A stretch of DNA of 64,000 bases, from the NCBI GenBank assembly GCA_900073065.1, contig FJOG01000001.1, positions 1,192,430 through 1,256,429 of the forward strand. Reading direction: 5' to 3'. The notes under the pieces are model-generated. The model saw nothing but the letters and a program-made list of their open reading frames with translations. It did no database searches and was not told the origin of the DNA. Positions 35,327 to 47,870 of the stretch are shown piece by piece. The stretch comes from Phialocephala subalpina. Its lineage: Eukaryota; Ascomycota; Leotiomycetes; Helotiales; Mollisiaceae. The translations under genes were made by a program, and so were the position numbers. Positions within the stretch are counted from its first letter, which is position 1, and every line of letters begins with the position of its first letter.

Positions 35327-37494
35327 TCAATCCCTATGCATCCGCTCCTCATAGTTCTCGTCGCTATCCAAGAGGCTCTGAGCTCCACTTGCCTCCGTAC
35401 TACTTTCTCTCGATTTGAATCCCTCAATAATCTCCGCCAACTTCGCACCTTCTTTCCTACCTCTCTCGACATTTACGAAATAGATCAATGGCGCTGGTAT
35501 CCCTACTAGGCAGGCGAGGAACCAGAATGCTGGTCGAATATCGTTGTAGCGATCAACGATAACACCCACAATCGCTGGGCCAAATATCGAGGAGCCCTTG
35601 TCTGTGATGGCATATAATGCGTAGAAAGCTGCTTCAGAACCTGGAGGGATAAGTTCTCCGAACAATGATCGACAGTAACTGCTCAATCCTCCTAGAACAA
35701 AGCCATACACGAAGCCCAGGGGGTACATTTCCCATGGCTGTTGAAGACCGATAAAGCCCCATTCTTTGACAAATGGTAAAAATCCGAGAAGACCATAGAT
35801 TGGAATTACTTCGAAGAGACATATGCAAGCGAGAATTGTTTGGTGGGGCCGCAGACCAAATGCCCGAGATACGAAAGCCCATGAAAAGGCGCCGAGCACG
35901 CCTGCTGTTGTGGCGATAACATTGATTAGGCCAAGGGCTGCAGGCTTCATGTGTAGAGTTGTTTTGGCGTATAGGACGGCAACTCCAGACACGGTAGCGA
36001 TTGCATCGGAGAGCAAGAACCACGCCGCAAGGAAGAGACATATGTCTTTCAGACGCCGCGCCAATTTGACCGTCCTCCAGAGTGACGACCATGCGTAGAT
36101 AATGTATGAAAACCAACTTCGTTGTGCTCCTGGATTATTGGGGTCTTCTGATGGCAGAGGTGGGCCAGGTCGAGGCCTCAACCACATAGCAGCAGGTATT
36201 GTGAAACAGAACCACCAAAGTCCGATCAAGAAGATAACGAATCGTAATGAGAAGGTTGTGCTGCCCATTAACCACACGGAAATGATGGAGACACATTGTA
36301 GGAAGAGCCCAGCACTATAGCCGATTCCAATTCCTGTGGATGAGATTTGAGTCGAAAGCTGTAATTCAACAGAGGTGAGGTCTGCAGCTGGTGGTAATGG
36401 CTCAGGTGTGTCCGGAGCGGATGACAGAAGCGGTGTAGTAGCGTTAGCAACTCTGTCTCCTTCCGTTGCACTAAGACGCCCTTCAGTTGGCTGGCCTTCG
36501 AATTCGGCGGGCGGAAGGTCCGGCGTAAGCTCTGGTGTCTGATATTGAGTCTTCGGATGATGTCGGACTAGTAGAGGCAAGAAAGAGTTGAGAAGGACAA
36601 AGCTTGCTCCAAAGCAGGTATTCGCTACGATGGCCAAGAGAGATGCGATCAGATACACCTTTGGCACAACAGGCAGAAAGAGCATCGTCGCTATTGACCC
36701 TACCAAAGCGAAAGCCAATAATAACCGCTTTCGATAGTTGCCATGATCCGCCGCACAACTGATGGAGACCACGAGGAGAGACTGTACCAATACACTTAGA
36801 GAGAATGTATACATCGCAAAGCTGGCAGTGTTGATTTGCATTCCTAGAACGTATACAACACATTGCGACTCTTTCGACGAGCCTGGACTAGGACTCAAGC
36901 CAGGGGGTAGATGCTCTGAACTCGATCCGCAGGGCTTCGTTGGGTCAGTGACTAGATATCCATTCTCGCGAGCAAGTTGTTCGAGTGTCATAGGAATAAA
37001 GGATCCTAGAGCAAACTGTTAGCACTTGGTCATACATGGGCTAAGACAGGAACGTAGGTTCTATGTTTTCTAGCGATGCAGGTATTCAGCGTAGCCCGGA
37101 GTACTCAGAGCTCCCTACTACTCCTGTGCAGGTGTAACATGATGCAAGCTGAAAGCAAGCTCAAAACTGTCTGCCAAAGCTCTAGGAAGTAGCAAGAGAA
37201 CTGGCAGAACCTACCTATGCCACAAATCACGAATACCTCGGCCGCAAATGCGTATGTATACCATCCTAGAAGCTCCTTCCGACTCGTCAACCTTGTATCT
37301 TCACCCGCATATTGTGAAGGGCCATCTCGATAACCATCGTCTTCTCCCATACTTTCGTTGTCTGCGGAAGTCGAGCGCTCGTCATCCGCCTCGAAAGAGG
37401 AAGAATGGGATCTGTAGGAGCGGTACGAGCGCTTTGCACTGTTCGACGAAAAGGCGCGTTGTGGTTCAGGCGGCCGGGGAATTCGAGGTACCAT
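35327..37494 (-). CDS. ATG22: Atg22-like vacuolar amino-acid effluxer
   Basis: Two exons (37494-37215, 37005-35327) give 652 aa. Atg22 proteins are vacuole-membrane transporters that return amino acids to the cytosol after autophagic breakdown (known in yeast). The first ~65 residues are a Ser/Arg/Glu-rich cytosolic tail. The conserved start of the membrane domain is [29 protein letters not shown], split by the intron after GI. About ten further hydrophobic segments follow, including [18 protein letters not shown] and [20 protein letters not shown], with a long acidic/Pro-rich loop (~245-310). The motif [19 protein letters not shown] and [17 protein letters not shown] is the Atg22/MFS hallmark. 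The acidic C-tail is cytosolic. Fungi often have several Atg22-like paralogues, so orthology to the yeast protein is likely but not certain. Confidence 0.9.
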
Positions 37495-38844
37495 TTTGAC
37501 CGCGGCCTATGAAGTTCTGACCAGTCAGCAATGCGACGTCAGCATCGTGCGATCGCGAGAATCAGATCAAGCATTGGATTGCTGAAGGCATCTGGAGCAC
37601 GGTCTGGCAAGTGAGAAGAACGGGGACTCGGTGATCATGACCGCCACAGAGAGAGTGAAATGGGTGGCAGATAGAGAGACTCAGGTGCTCAAGATAGACA
37701 AGAGCTTTCCCCGAAGAGAGAGAAGGGCCAGGGTCCTGTCACGGCCATTTTGAGACAAGGCAGGTTTATTGCCGCTCATTGGAGAAGTGATGAAAGTCAT
37801 GGTGAATTTCGCACGTGCAAAGTAAAGAGTATTCCTGTTTGTAAGGCTCGAATTTGAGGATATATAAACATGTTGCGACTCCGATGGGCATTCACTGCCA
37901 TTCAACAGCAGTGACACAACCCTTGCTCGGGCTGCCAACGAACGCTGCACTGAACGAACGAGGCTGACTAATCAATTTGACACGTGACTATGCAAAGCTC
38001 GAAAAATGTCTGGATTTATGAAGAATGGACTTGGAATCTCGGCATGAATTCAAACCGGAAACAAAGAATCACCCGTCGATCTTGAATCGTTGATCGAGGT
38101 CTGAATGGAAGTCCTGCATGGTCTGGAACTTGAAGCTACTCATGCAAGAAACAAACAGCACTTCTTATTACGAACACTTTCAACTCCTGCCATAGCTTAT
38201 GATATTCTTCAAGAATACATTCACCATATTCTGGACTTGCTATTGTTCGGATCGCCTATTATGAATGAAGACGTCGAGAAAATAGTCACGTGCAGCGCCA
38301 AGCCGGCGTCTTTAGTGCCATTTCCTAACGCAAAGTTCCGGATGATGAAAGGACCCAGGACCGTCAACTCTTTCTAGCTCAACGACAACACCGCATTATC
38401 ACCTTGATTGTGCAACGAAGACCTGGAAATTGAATACCCCTCATACTACGACCGTCAATTATCAACACCAGCGCTCCCTCACGATCCGACAATTCGAGAT
38501 TTTCCCCAGCCGCGAACACGACCCAACCCAGCCATTCTGCAAGGTCGCGCTCTGCATTCTCCATACAACGCAGAGCCGCGCAACATCTCCCGCTTCGACT
38601 ATTCAATAGCGTAACGGTGCTCAGGGTGCTGCGATAGGCTTGCTCGCGCCGATGCTCTTCGATCATCAGAGATAGCGCTTGCGCCTCTGTCCTTGCTCTT
38701 TGAGCCCCTCGAGCGCCTCGGCCTGCGTCTCGTATTACATCGGCCACGATAGAGTCGACGGAGCGGACCAAGGCTGGAGAGGGGGCAGCTGGGGTAGTCC
38801 AGAGGGGGGCGGAGAGATTGGAAGGTGAATCGAGGACGGAGAGT
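37495..38844. promoter_or_regulatory. Divergent region, ATG22 / MED14
   Basis: The 1.35-kb gap between divergent starts holds both promoters. The reading frame of MED14 is open upstream from 38818 but has no ATG before 38845. No separate gene is convincing. Confidence 0.45.
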
Positions 38845-41800
38845 ATGCCCGGCGTCATCATGGACCAGGGGAGCAGGAATGGATCGCATACGAATCACGA
38901 CAGAGATCAACGGCATAATGGTGTCAATGGAGGGTTCTATACTTCCGAGAAAGGGCAAGAGAAGGGGAAAGGGCGTGCCGAGCCTCAGCAGAATATGACC
39001 CCGATCAGCCCAACGATACCGAATGGCATGAATGGTACTTTTTCAGACCACGCTCAGAATGGGAATGGGGCAGGAAATGGACTTGCCCATGGCATGCCGA
39101 ATCGTATAGACCAACTGCCGCCAGAGATCCTTCACATTACGGACGGGTATATGCCGCTGTCCTTGCTATTATCTCGATTGGCGCAAAAATCCTATTCGGG
39201 CCTGCTTGCGACTGTGAACGATATGGCACAGATGCCATCGCCTCCTCCATTGCTCAATGGAAACGCATCGCATACGTCTTCCGCAGATGATAATTCACCG
39301 GAGAACCAAGCCAAAAAGAAACGCCTACTGGACTTTGTAACTCCCACTCACGAGGCATGGCTTAAGGCACTGGTAATCACTGGCTGGAGCCGAAAAGCCG
39401 AAGAAGTGAGCAGGGCCATAGACATAAAGGCGCACGAGGATAGGGAGAAAATGCACTACATCAATGCTATCGATCTCTTGGCAGGAGAGAAGAGGAAACT
39501 GATCTTGGCAAGGATGCCTAACCCGGATCTGAAAACAGCAGTACCAGTCCTGACCACGGGGAAGGCTCACTGGATGCCTGATGTAAGTGTTGACAAATAC
39601 TGACTTGAGCGTATATTAACATCATACAGTTGGGTTACATACCACCAGCGCCTTTGACAGCGAAAGAAGTCTTGCAGTCCCTGGAGAAACTGAACACTTT
39701 GCTCTCAATACGCTTGAATCTTAATGATTTTGAGGCCATTCCTCCGCAATTCAAAGAATACACCATCAAGTCTGGTCGTGCAACATTCAGGGTCGAAGGA
39801 GAATTTGAGCTAGACCTTACAATTGCCGATGAGGATCCGAAATCCCAATTTTGGTTCATTGACTTTCGGTTCCTGTTCACACCATCTGCGCCAACTCTGT
39901 CACTGAGGGTTCGAAATTTCATCGAAAACAAAGTCAATGAGATTTCCCTTAAGGATGGTCTTTCCGGATGCTACAAATACCTCCACGAGACGGTATTGAC
40001 CTACAAAATCAGCGAGTGCAAACGCCAAGCGATTGACCTTGCCAGGGCGAAATGGACAGATACTTTGAGGGTAGACGGTCTGAACAGGGCACTTTCTGTT
40101 CAATACTGGCTGAATCGCTATAACGGCTTTGGCTCTAAAAGCTGGGTTATTATTGGTGTTCATAGCGGTAAGCCAGACGATGACGATCCAGACTCGAGTT
40201 CTACGAGTCGACTATTTCTCAGATGGTTTCGGGACCATAAGGAGATCAAAGACGGCAACATTCCATTCGACACCGTGAACCTGTCTATTGAGTCTCTCCT
40301 CAAGATCCTGACGGCAAAACATATCAGCCACATCTTTACAGCTATCTTCGATAAGCTGATTTTGCACCCAATATACGCCAACAAAGAGTTATCATTTTCT
40401 CTCACTACATCCGCGAACGACCCCTCTAAGCCAGAGCTCAAGGTGCAACTAACGAACGAGCGAGAAATCTGCGTCAAGATTGACCCCATCTCTGGAAGAT
40501 TTGTGTTCTCGCCGACAAATCGCATGATTGGCTTTTACGAGAATTCATTGAATGCGCCAAGCACAGACCCAAAGGATCCAAACCGGAAGAAAATTGAAGA
40601 TCCCGTTGATAAAGCCGTTCGCATTCTCGAATTTCTTCGATATAAACTACTCGAGGACGATATTTACAGCCGAGGTATGACATTTGGATGGCCGAAACTG
40701 CGCGAACGTCCTGGTATCAAGCCCAACGTGCTGTCTGAAAAGGTTCCCAAGAACACACAATCCCAGATTTGGCTGAGAAGACCTGGGTGGGCTGAAGATT
40801 GGTACCTTTTGACCTGCCTAAGCACAAGTGGAGCCAGGTGGTTTTTGATCAAACTGTAAGTCGTAGTCCATTAATCGCTCTCAGGTACTAATTCCAGTAG
40901 CGTCAAGCGATCCACTCCCTTAGATCCCAACCCGAATGCTATCGGTATTGCCGCGTTTGAGAAGGTACCAATCAACGTTGTCTGGCCTACGATTAACTAT
41001 TCATTTCTGTCCGCACTGAACGTTTACACCACGGCTTTCCTCTCCCAGTATGCCAATTGCAAATACCTCTATGACAGACGTGTTGGCTACCAGCCTCGAG
41101 AAGGAAAACCATCGAAGTCGTTGTCCATACCATACGTATGCGTCAGGCTGACAGACTTGCTGCCACAGCAGACGAGGAGACCGTGGGCAAGAGATTATGT
41201 CAAACTCACCTTTCAAGGTGTCGAAGTTCATGCAACGACTCCTGACGATCTCGCAGCAGCGGCACAGAGCTTGGTGGCTGCTACTCAGTCATCCAACACG
41301 AGCTTGATCCAGCGACCGTCGAACATCAAAGAGAACGCTGTTGTGATCACAGAAGCACGTATGACCATTCCATTACCGAAAGCTATCGCAAACCTCGACA
41401 GGAAAGTCGATCCTGACATCGCTTTCAATCCTGCAACCGGCACATTCGCTTTTCGGCTGCGCAGTGCTGTTGGCGAACCTGTTATTCCTGAGATGAAAGA
41501 GCGTATTGTCAGCATTGAAAGACTTGTCCAATTCGTGCAAGTACTGCAGAAGCACGAGAAAACCTTGCACTGTGAGACCGTCTCGTTGGGTAAGATCGTA
41601 TTCTTATACTCGCATGGATCTCCAGGAGACTCGAATGGAGAATATATGGCAACTCAATTGCCACAGTACAGAGCCACGGTTGATTTTAGTACGGCGGAGA
41701 AGAAGATGAAGTTGATCCTAGAGAAAGGCAACCCTCACATTCGTATAGCGGACTTCTTAGGCAAGGTTTTGAACACAACAGAGGGTCTAAATGGCGTCGC

Positions 41801-42440
41801 TACTATTCTTGCATTGACCTTGCCTGTTCTGAAAGGTTTGAACGCGATCGAGAACGCCTGGGATGAGGACGCTCTGTACGACAGAGGGGAGGCTTTCGTC
41901 AGCGTCAGAGCAGCTGACTGGTACATCATTCGATACAACCTGAAGCATACAGGGCCAAATCCCGATTCTGCGCCAGTACTCCAGAAGGTGTTGTTCGAAG
42001 TCAGGTTGCGAGAGCGACGAGGCGATCCATGGTGGTGCATTCAGCGCACGAACAACAATCCTCGACCCAAGGAAACAGACAATCTTGATGACGCATTCAA
42101 GCCTCTATGGACATCAAATGGAGCAAACTGGCGAGGTATGCGGAAGAGTGGTGTAGCGCAAGGAAGTGGTGCTGAGGAGCTTCTGGTGAAGATGGATGAG
42201 GTGGTGAGGAATTTTGCTCTGTCTGATGCGATCATCCGTGTTCGAGAAGCTGCCGGGAATCCGACCCCGGCTCCAGCTGCCAGACAAGCACCAACGCAAG
42301 CACCACCTTCCAGACAACAGCAACAGCAGCAGCAGCTCCAGCAGCAAAGACAGCAACCTACACCAAACCAAAGTCAGAGCCAGAGTCAAGGGAGAGGTCA
42401 GCAGGTGAAACGGCAAGTGGAATTTGTGGAGATCGATTAG
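38845..42440 (+). CDS. MED14: Mediator complex subunit 14 (Rgr1)
   Basis: Three exons (38845-39582, 39630-40855, 40898-42440) give 1168 aa. MED14 is the architectural backbone joining the head, middle and tail of Mediator in RNA polymerase II transcription (known). A Gly/Asn-rich disordered N-terminus precedes the conserved PPEILHITDGYMPLSLLLSRLAQKSYSGL (residues ~93-121), then KKKRLLDFVTPTHEAWLKALVI and MPDLGYIPPAPLTAKEVLQ, which spans intron 1. These are hallmark MED14 blocks. The middle knobs are typical of the family. The C-terminus ends in a Gln-rich, CAG-coded tract (about codons 1120-1150) and a basic tail. Start 38845 is the first ATG in frame. Confidence 0.95.
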
Positions 42441-43552
42441 AGGAAGCGAAGTGAAGCGAGGAGAGGCGGCATAAAGGTCCTGGACATACATATTGCGGGC
42501 ACGGCATTAGCATCGGCGCGGGGAGGTCAAGGTTACGATAAGTTTCCCTTTTTGACATATACACTACTGGTAATTGATTTGCGAAGGCGTTTGGGAGGAG
42601 GACAAGTCGTCCGTCCGGACAAATGGCGTTGGTAGTCAGTTTGGCTACGGCTGACTGGTGGATGCTTTGTGTCCAAGTACAGCGATAGATAACGAGGTAT
42701 CTGCAATAAAATGGCTACGGCCGTTTTTGAATGATTCATGCTTCCTAAAAGTATGTGAAAGTGTCTTAACGTCTATGCCATCTCCACTGTGTAGACTGTA
42801 GACGACCTACACCTCTCCCAGAGGCTTACCGTCGAGACCCTCAGACCCACGCAAAGCACGTGAACCACCTCAAGTCAAGGTATCTCGAAGTCCATAAAAA
42901 GGCAAGCTTCCTCATTCTTCAGTCCTCATCACATTCTGACTTGATTTGAATCGTTCCACTGGGACCACTGTACTAGTAGTGGCTGAGACGATCCGGGGCA
43001 AACGGCAGCTCGAAATTTGTGAGATCGATTAGATTCACAGACCACACGGCTTGAGAACTTGGCCTTCGGGGATGGGTCTACGCTGTTGTCAACGGTACGG
43101 CGTTGTTGCCATGTAATGCTGGTCTACTGGCTGTAACAATGGTTTGAGACGGTAATGCGTTCGCGATGAAAAGATGAGATTCCCGACTCCGGAGAGTGAT
43201 CTTCAAAATCAGAATGTTTGAAAGGATTTGAGAAGCTGTGGAACTGAAAATGCTCGTTTATTCTAGGATATCTTGACGTGGTCACTTCTCAGAGCTGATA
43301 TGAGTTAAACGGAGATCAATCTGTGACGAAAGCAGAAGGGCGAGAAACTAGTAAAGAGAGAAAATCGATGCAATGTCAAGATTCCTTTTTGGACGCATTG
43401 AATATTTAGGATTAGTGTTCTACAACTCCTCCTCACTTGTAGCCAAAATACCAGATACTTGTCATTGAAAATTATATTCCCAACATTACTCATAAGAGCC
43501 ACAGAAAATGGTATCGACAAAAGAGAACCTGCCTCGAACCTGGCACCAAATC
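42441..43552. other. Intergenic region between convergent genes
   Basis: The 1.1-kb gap lies between the 3' ends of MED14 (+) and the 2EXR gene (-). No gene is supported. It may contain both terminators and unannotated non-coding transcript. Confidence 0.4.
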
Positions 43553-44398
43553 CTATGGAAATGGCTGCCCAGTAGCATGCATGAACAGCATATTCAACAA
43601 GAACACAGCATCATGCTCAGCGTCATCCTCATGCGTCAACAGCAAGGAGGTAGCAAGTGTTTCCGGCCATTTGTCCTTCTGCATGATCTTGGCCCTTTGA
43701 TTCCATCCGTCGAACCACCAGTGTCGGGAGCAAGCTGGTATTCCTTCATCATTTCTCAAACACACCAATTCTGGCCAAGTTTGAGTCCTCAAGGCGTAAT
43801 TTGGTTCTTCGTCCAATCCCTCGTCGAGTACTTTGGCAAGCTGCATCATTCCTTCAGACCCATACTCGTCGCCACATTCAATATCGTCCGGATCACACAG
43901 CACACAGATATCTCTCAGTCCAGTGAAGCGTTCGAGCTCATGAAGGTTCTCCTCAGCGTGGGTCAAAAGTGACTGCTCACTAATCATCAAACATCTAACA
44001 TCCTTACACTCCTTATCCATCAACTTCCTCCCGATTCTTCCTGGCGCTGGGCCCATAGATGGCCAATTGATCAGAAGGATATCATGCTCATAAGAAAAGT
44101 AGATTCGAGCAAACTCTGGCGAAGAAGCAAAGCGTAGTTGATAGATTTTCTGAGCTTCGGCTCGAGACTCTTTGCACGTGTGCAAGAGAGCTGGTGGTTT
44201 CCGATCGGACATGAATGAGCGTTGACGAGAGTCCCATTCTATTGGGACAATGATGTTCTTCATGCTATCGTTCGCATCGAGGAGGAGCCTGAGGTTCCAG
44301 ATTTGGAAACGAATTTCGGACGGAAGCTTGGAGAATATGGTGAAAGATGTGAGAGTTCTAGGAGGGGCGGGAGGAGCAGCCCGTCGACGTGGGGGCAT
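43553..44398 (-). CDS. 2EXR-domain protein (intact)
   Basis: Single exon, 281 aa from the ATG at 44398 (MPPRRRAAPPAPP). An in-frame upstream ATG at 44497 is less likely, as it adds a non-conserved stretch. The 2EXR pattern is complete: SFTIFSKLPSEIRFQIWNLRL at the N-terminus, then KPPALLHTCKESRAEAQKIYQL and the YFSYEHDILLIN block. 2EXR proteins are abundant in Pezizomycotina and their function is unknown. It is a distant paralogue of the broken gene at 30348, sharing only domain order. Codon usage is like its neighbours. Confidence 0.85.
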   Translation of the reverse strand: MPPRRRAAPPAPPRTLTSFTIFSKLPSEIRFQIWNLRLLLDANDSMKNIIVPIEWDSRQRSFMSDRKPPALLHTCKESRAEAQKIYQLRFASSPEFARIYFSYEHDILLINWPSMGPAPGRIGRKLMDKECKDVRCLMISEQSLLTHAEENLHELERFTGLRDICVLCDPDDIECGDEYGSEGMMQLAKVLDEGLDEEPNYALRTQTWPELVCLRNDEGIPACSRHWWFDGWNQRAKIMQKDKWPETLATSLLLTHEDDAEHDAVFLLNMLFMHATGQPFP

Positions 44399-44850
44399 GA
44401 TAATCTTGGTGTAAATCGACAGCTGTATAGCTGATTGATCGGGATGAGAAGCGAGCTTTGCAGATAATAGAAAAGGAGAGCTACGAGCGAAAGGCAATGC
44501 GTATGTTTGGCCGTAACTTCCTCAATGGTGCCAGATTGAGGTTAATTCGTGTCGACAGTGCTCCTCAAGGCCGCTCCTCAAGGCCCTTGACAGGATCCAG
44601 CAAAGTGCGAACATTCAAAGGAAGAAGGCTGGGGCGAAGAGGACATTGGAGTTGATGTCGATCACACTATCACGTGCCAGAGCGTCGCTTCATCGGGGGC
44701 ACCCTTTGAGCGACTTCCAAGAACATCGGCAAACTCACACGAGCAAGCAAGCACGACTTGCTTCTCTGCCTTCCCTCCAACTCCCACCGAACAATGTGAA
44801 ATTTCACACCAAGAACAACCTCCCGTCCTTCCAATGAGGCTCATCAAGCT
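44399..44850. promoter_or_regulatory. Divergent region, 2EXR / DSC4-like
   Basis: The 452-bp gap between divergent starts holds both promoters. No further feature is visible. Confidence 0.45.
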
Positions 44851-45965
44851 ATGAACAATGACTCCACGCCAACCGACCTGCCCAGGACCGACACCAGTGC
44901 CAACACGAGCGCGAATGCATCAGGGGAGATTGTAGAGCCCGCACCACCACCACCGGCAAGGGTAGAGAATGCTACGTCTCCGGCGCAGAAGAGAGTCCTG
45001 GCCCGGACGAGGAAGAGGCATGAATTCGTCAGCAATCTCATGACGAACTTGGACATCTTAATATACGTTGAGCTCTCGATTGTGTACTACATGGAGTAAG
45101 CTACCTATTCTGGGACGAAACAAGAGGTCTTGCTAATAATTTACAAAGTTGTTCCCTATTCCGCCTGCTCCTCCGCGTATTCAACCAGATGATGTTCCTG
45201 ACGCCCAAACCAAACTTCATTCCCCCAGCACCCCAACATCGTCCATACATTGGCGCCATCTTCGGACCCAACCTCATCTGCATCCTACTACATATCTTCA
45301 CCGCGCGGTCTGAAGCTGGGGAGGCTATGCGAGGGTATCTGCATGGTGGGGTGATCATTGATCTTATCGGGCAGAAAGGTCCGACTTCGAAGATACACCT
45401 GGTGTTGCTAGACTTGCTGATACTGGGTTTACAATGTTTTATGCTCTCCGTGCATGTGGAAAGGGAAAGGCTCACAAAGATTACGGCGGCTTTGTCTGCA
45501 GGCTCGCCGTTACCTACCAGTGACCAACCAAGGGCAGAAGTGGTCGCAGCACAAGATCACGATTCAGAGGAGCAAGGGATTATGAGAGATGGCGTTACGG
45601 ATAATGATGGGATTGAGTTGCAACCTATACCTCCCAGGAACCAGGAGACCACAGTATCAGGGAGCGGCGCGGTTGATACAGAAAGGAATGAAGAACGAGA
45701 AAGGCTACTTGCCGAGCCGCCTCCGAGAACGGAAGAGGAAGAAGAAGACGATACTGGCTTGGATATATTTTGGGCCGGTACAGTTGTCCTGGCAGATTTC
45801 CATGTTGTCCATAATCTGAGAAGACAATGGCAAGACTATGGAGCTGCCACGGAATCAGCTATACAAACGATCGGATTCTCTGCTGAGTTCAATGCTCTCG
45901 CTGCGAACCGTCGACTGAATGCTGCTAGCGCTAGGTTTCAACGACAAGTTGGTGGGCTGGGCTGA
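44851..45965 (+). CDS. DUF1746 membrane protein, Dsc E3 ligase subunit 4-like
   Basis: Two exons (44851-45095, 45149-45965) give 353 aa. After a Thr/Ser/Ala-rich tail, RVLARTRKRHEFVSNLMTNLDILIYVELSIVYYMDCSLFRLLLRVF is the DUF1746 signature; the intron splits it after YYM. Two further hydrophobic segments, PYIGAIFGPNLICILLHIFTA and HLVLLDLLILGLQCFML, follow. A long acidic cytosolic region with EEEEEDDTG leads to a short tail after DIFWAGTVVLADFHVVHNLRRQW. In fission yeast the DUF1746 protein is subunit 4 of the Golgi Dsc ubiquitin ligase that activates sterol regulatory SREBP factors. The same role here is inferred from the family. Confidence 0.82.
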
Positions 45966-46052
45966 AAAGCTACTGTATCATAAAAGTACCAATATACCAC
46001 TCCGAGGCCGTGTAGGCTGATGTCCATTCCATGCTTTGATATCAAGATTCCA

Positions 46053-47261
46053 TTATGCTATCTTTCTGCCAACGTTGCCAACACCAGCGCCTTTCACACT
46101 GACTATTATGTCTCCGCTGCCATCATCTTCAGCGTCTCTTAACCCCCAAGAACTGGCACCAAATTTCTTCATATCCCTCCCTAACCTAATGATATCTTCA
46201 CTTCCCACCACATCTTTTCCTAACCTCACTCTGCCGACATCTTCAGAGCCCATGGCCATTAATGTTAACACAGTCGGCGCTCCGACCCTCGTTATGCATC
46301 CTCCTTGTGAGACCATTTCCAGTAACTGGTATGCACACCTCTTTCCGACTTCTTCAGGCGTCACACCGCCCTGGCTGGGGGCTGGTACATCCGCAGAGTA
46401 TATGACACCCTCAGAACTACACTCCGCGATCAAACTCAGTCCAAATCCCACGCCCGTCCTCTTCTTCCCACTCGAACTCGACTTGTCCCCTACTAGCGGT
46501 GCTTGGTCGTACTGGCTCGCAACATGTATATCTGGTACCAAAGGATTCAGCACCCCTCTCGCAGCATGTATCATCCTCGCGTTATTGCTGGCGCTCACAC
46601 CAGTGCTATACGCGACTCCTCGTATCCTCTTGACTCTGCCCGGACTTCGATTCATATGCAGCGTCTTCGGTAACCTGACTTGACTTCCAAACCTCAACTC
46701 CACTACCCCACCACCACCCTTCCCTCCTGTTCCAGCACAAGATCGTTGTAGTACTCTCAATTCGAGTTTGCTTGCCATAATCCCAAATGCTTCGTATAAA
46801 GGTAGAATAGCAGTCCGCACCGTATCCACGCTCACATCCCCCGTTTCGGTCGCAGATGTAATAACGCCCTCTCCTTCAAACCGTACATTGATTGGTGCTT
46901 TAGAGAACGGTGCTAGTATGCAAAGCAGCAATAAGAACCAACTGACTCCTCTTCTGCAGGTCTCTGGGAGAACGCATTTCACCATATCACTTCCTCCCAT
47001 TGAGACGCTGCCCGTGATAAGACCAGGGATATACGTGAGGGTGGTGCCCGTGTATGATATTTGCATGACGGAGCCATTTGTGATGCTGTCTAGTAGTCGT
47101 AGGAAGGATATTTCGTGCGGCGCAAGACCTGGGTTGGTGGGTGAGGAGGAACGGATTTGGGAGATGTGTACGGGCCTGCCGGTGAGTGTGGAGAGGACGA
47201 GTCGATATGTGAGGGATTTATGAGTCGTAAAGCGCAGAAATTCAGGGGCTGGAGCTGCCAT
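46053..47261 (-). CDS. RCL1: RNA 3'-terminal phosphate cyclase-like protein (Rcl1)
   Basis: Single exon, 402 aa from the ATG at 47261 (MAAPAPEFLRFTTHKS); an upstream in-frame ATG at 47333 is outside the conserved part. Rcl1 is a nucleolar U3/Bms1-associated factor for 18S rRNA processing (known in yeast). Family motifs are LTYRLVLSTLTGRPVHISQIR, GLAPHEISFLRLLDSITNGS, and TLTYIPGLITGS. The C-terminal GGVTPEEVGKRCAYQLLEMV is followed by a segment without the catalytic His of true RtcA cyclases, as expected for Rcl1, which does not cyclise RNA. The 3' end is only 87 bp from the convergent DUF1746 gene, so 3' untranslated regions probably overlap. Confidence 0.93.
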   Translation of the reverse strand: MAAPAPEFLRFTTHKSLTYRLVLSTLTGRPVHISQIRSSSPTNPGLAPHEISFLRLLDSITNGSVMQISYTGTTLTYIPGLITGSVSMGGSDMVKCVLPETCRRGVSWFLLLLCILAPFSKAPINVRFEGEGVITSATETGDVSVDTVRTAILPLYEAFGIMASKLELRVLQRSCAGTGGKGGGGVVELRFGSQVRLPKTLHMNRSPGRVKRIRGVAYSTGVSASNNARMIHAARGVLNPLVPDIHVASQYDQAPLVGDKSSSSGKKRTGVGFGLSLIAECSSEGVIYSADVPAPSQGGVTPEEVGKRCAYQLLEMVSQGGCITRVGAPTVLTLMAMGSEDVGRVRLGKDVVGSEDIIRLGRDMKKFGASSWGLRDAEDDGSGDIIVSVKGAGVGNVGRKIA

Positions 47262-47870
47262 TGCGTAGGTGTTGAGTAGAAATGTGAAAGTCTTGCCGCG
47301 GTCCTCGAAATAATTTAATTTGATTCTGCCCACTCAAAATTCAGGTGAGTTGCTTCTCTCGGTCACCGCTTTCGAAGTCGCTGTTTGCATCACCTTTTTG
47401 ACAGATGAATTATTTTGGAATAGATCACTGGGCACAGGAATCAATGTCACGTATTTTGCTTTTATTGCCTAATTTAAGTCGAGTAACTGTCAATCTCAAT
47501 AGACTTGAGGACGAGTGATCATGCAAAAGACTCCACTCCGGTACCAACTCGTCATCCATCATCACCTCCGCAGCGCAATTTTAGAAAATCGGATTTGTAC
47601 AATCAAGATGATGCTCAGAAGCACCAGCCAGGAGAGAGAGAAAGACCCTGTATCGCATAGTGTTACACGCGCAATTGCGAAGTCATGTCGAGGTCCAGAT
47701 GCGAAATCTGCCTAGACGCTCGCCGTCAAATGAAAATCGCCAATGCTAACAAATCGCAATGCGGCTTCTCATCAACGCACCGTCTTGAAAACAAGTACGG
47801 TATAACTAGTGTGTGGCCGTGGAATGGGACCAACAAGTACTCCTTTGTAAGGAACCAAATATTATATTGA
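47262..47870. promoter_or_regulatory. Rcl1 promoter and 3' flank of the PWWP gene
   Basis: Both flanking genes read on the minus strand, so this 609-bp gap is Rcl1 upstream DNA followed by the PWWP 3' end. No extra gene is supported. Confidence 0.4.
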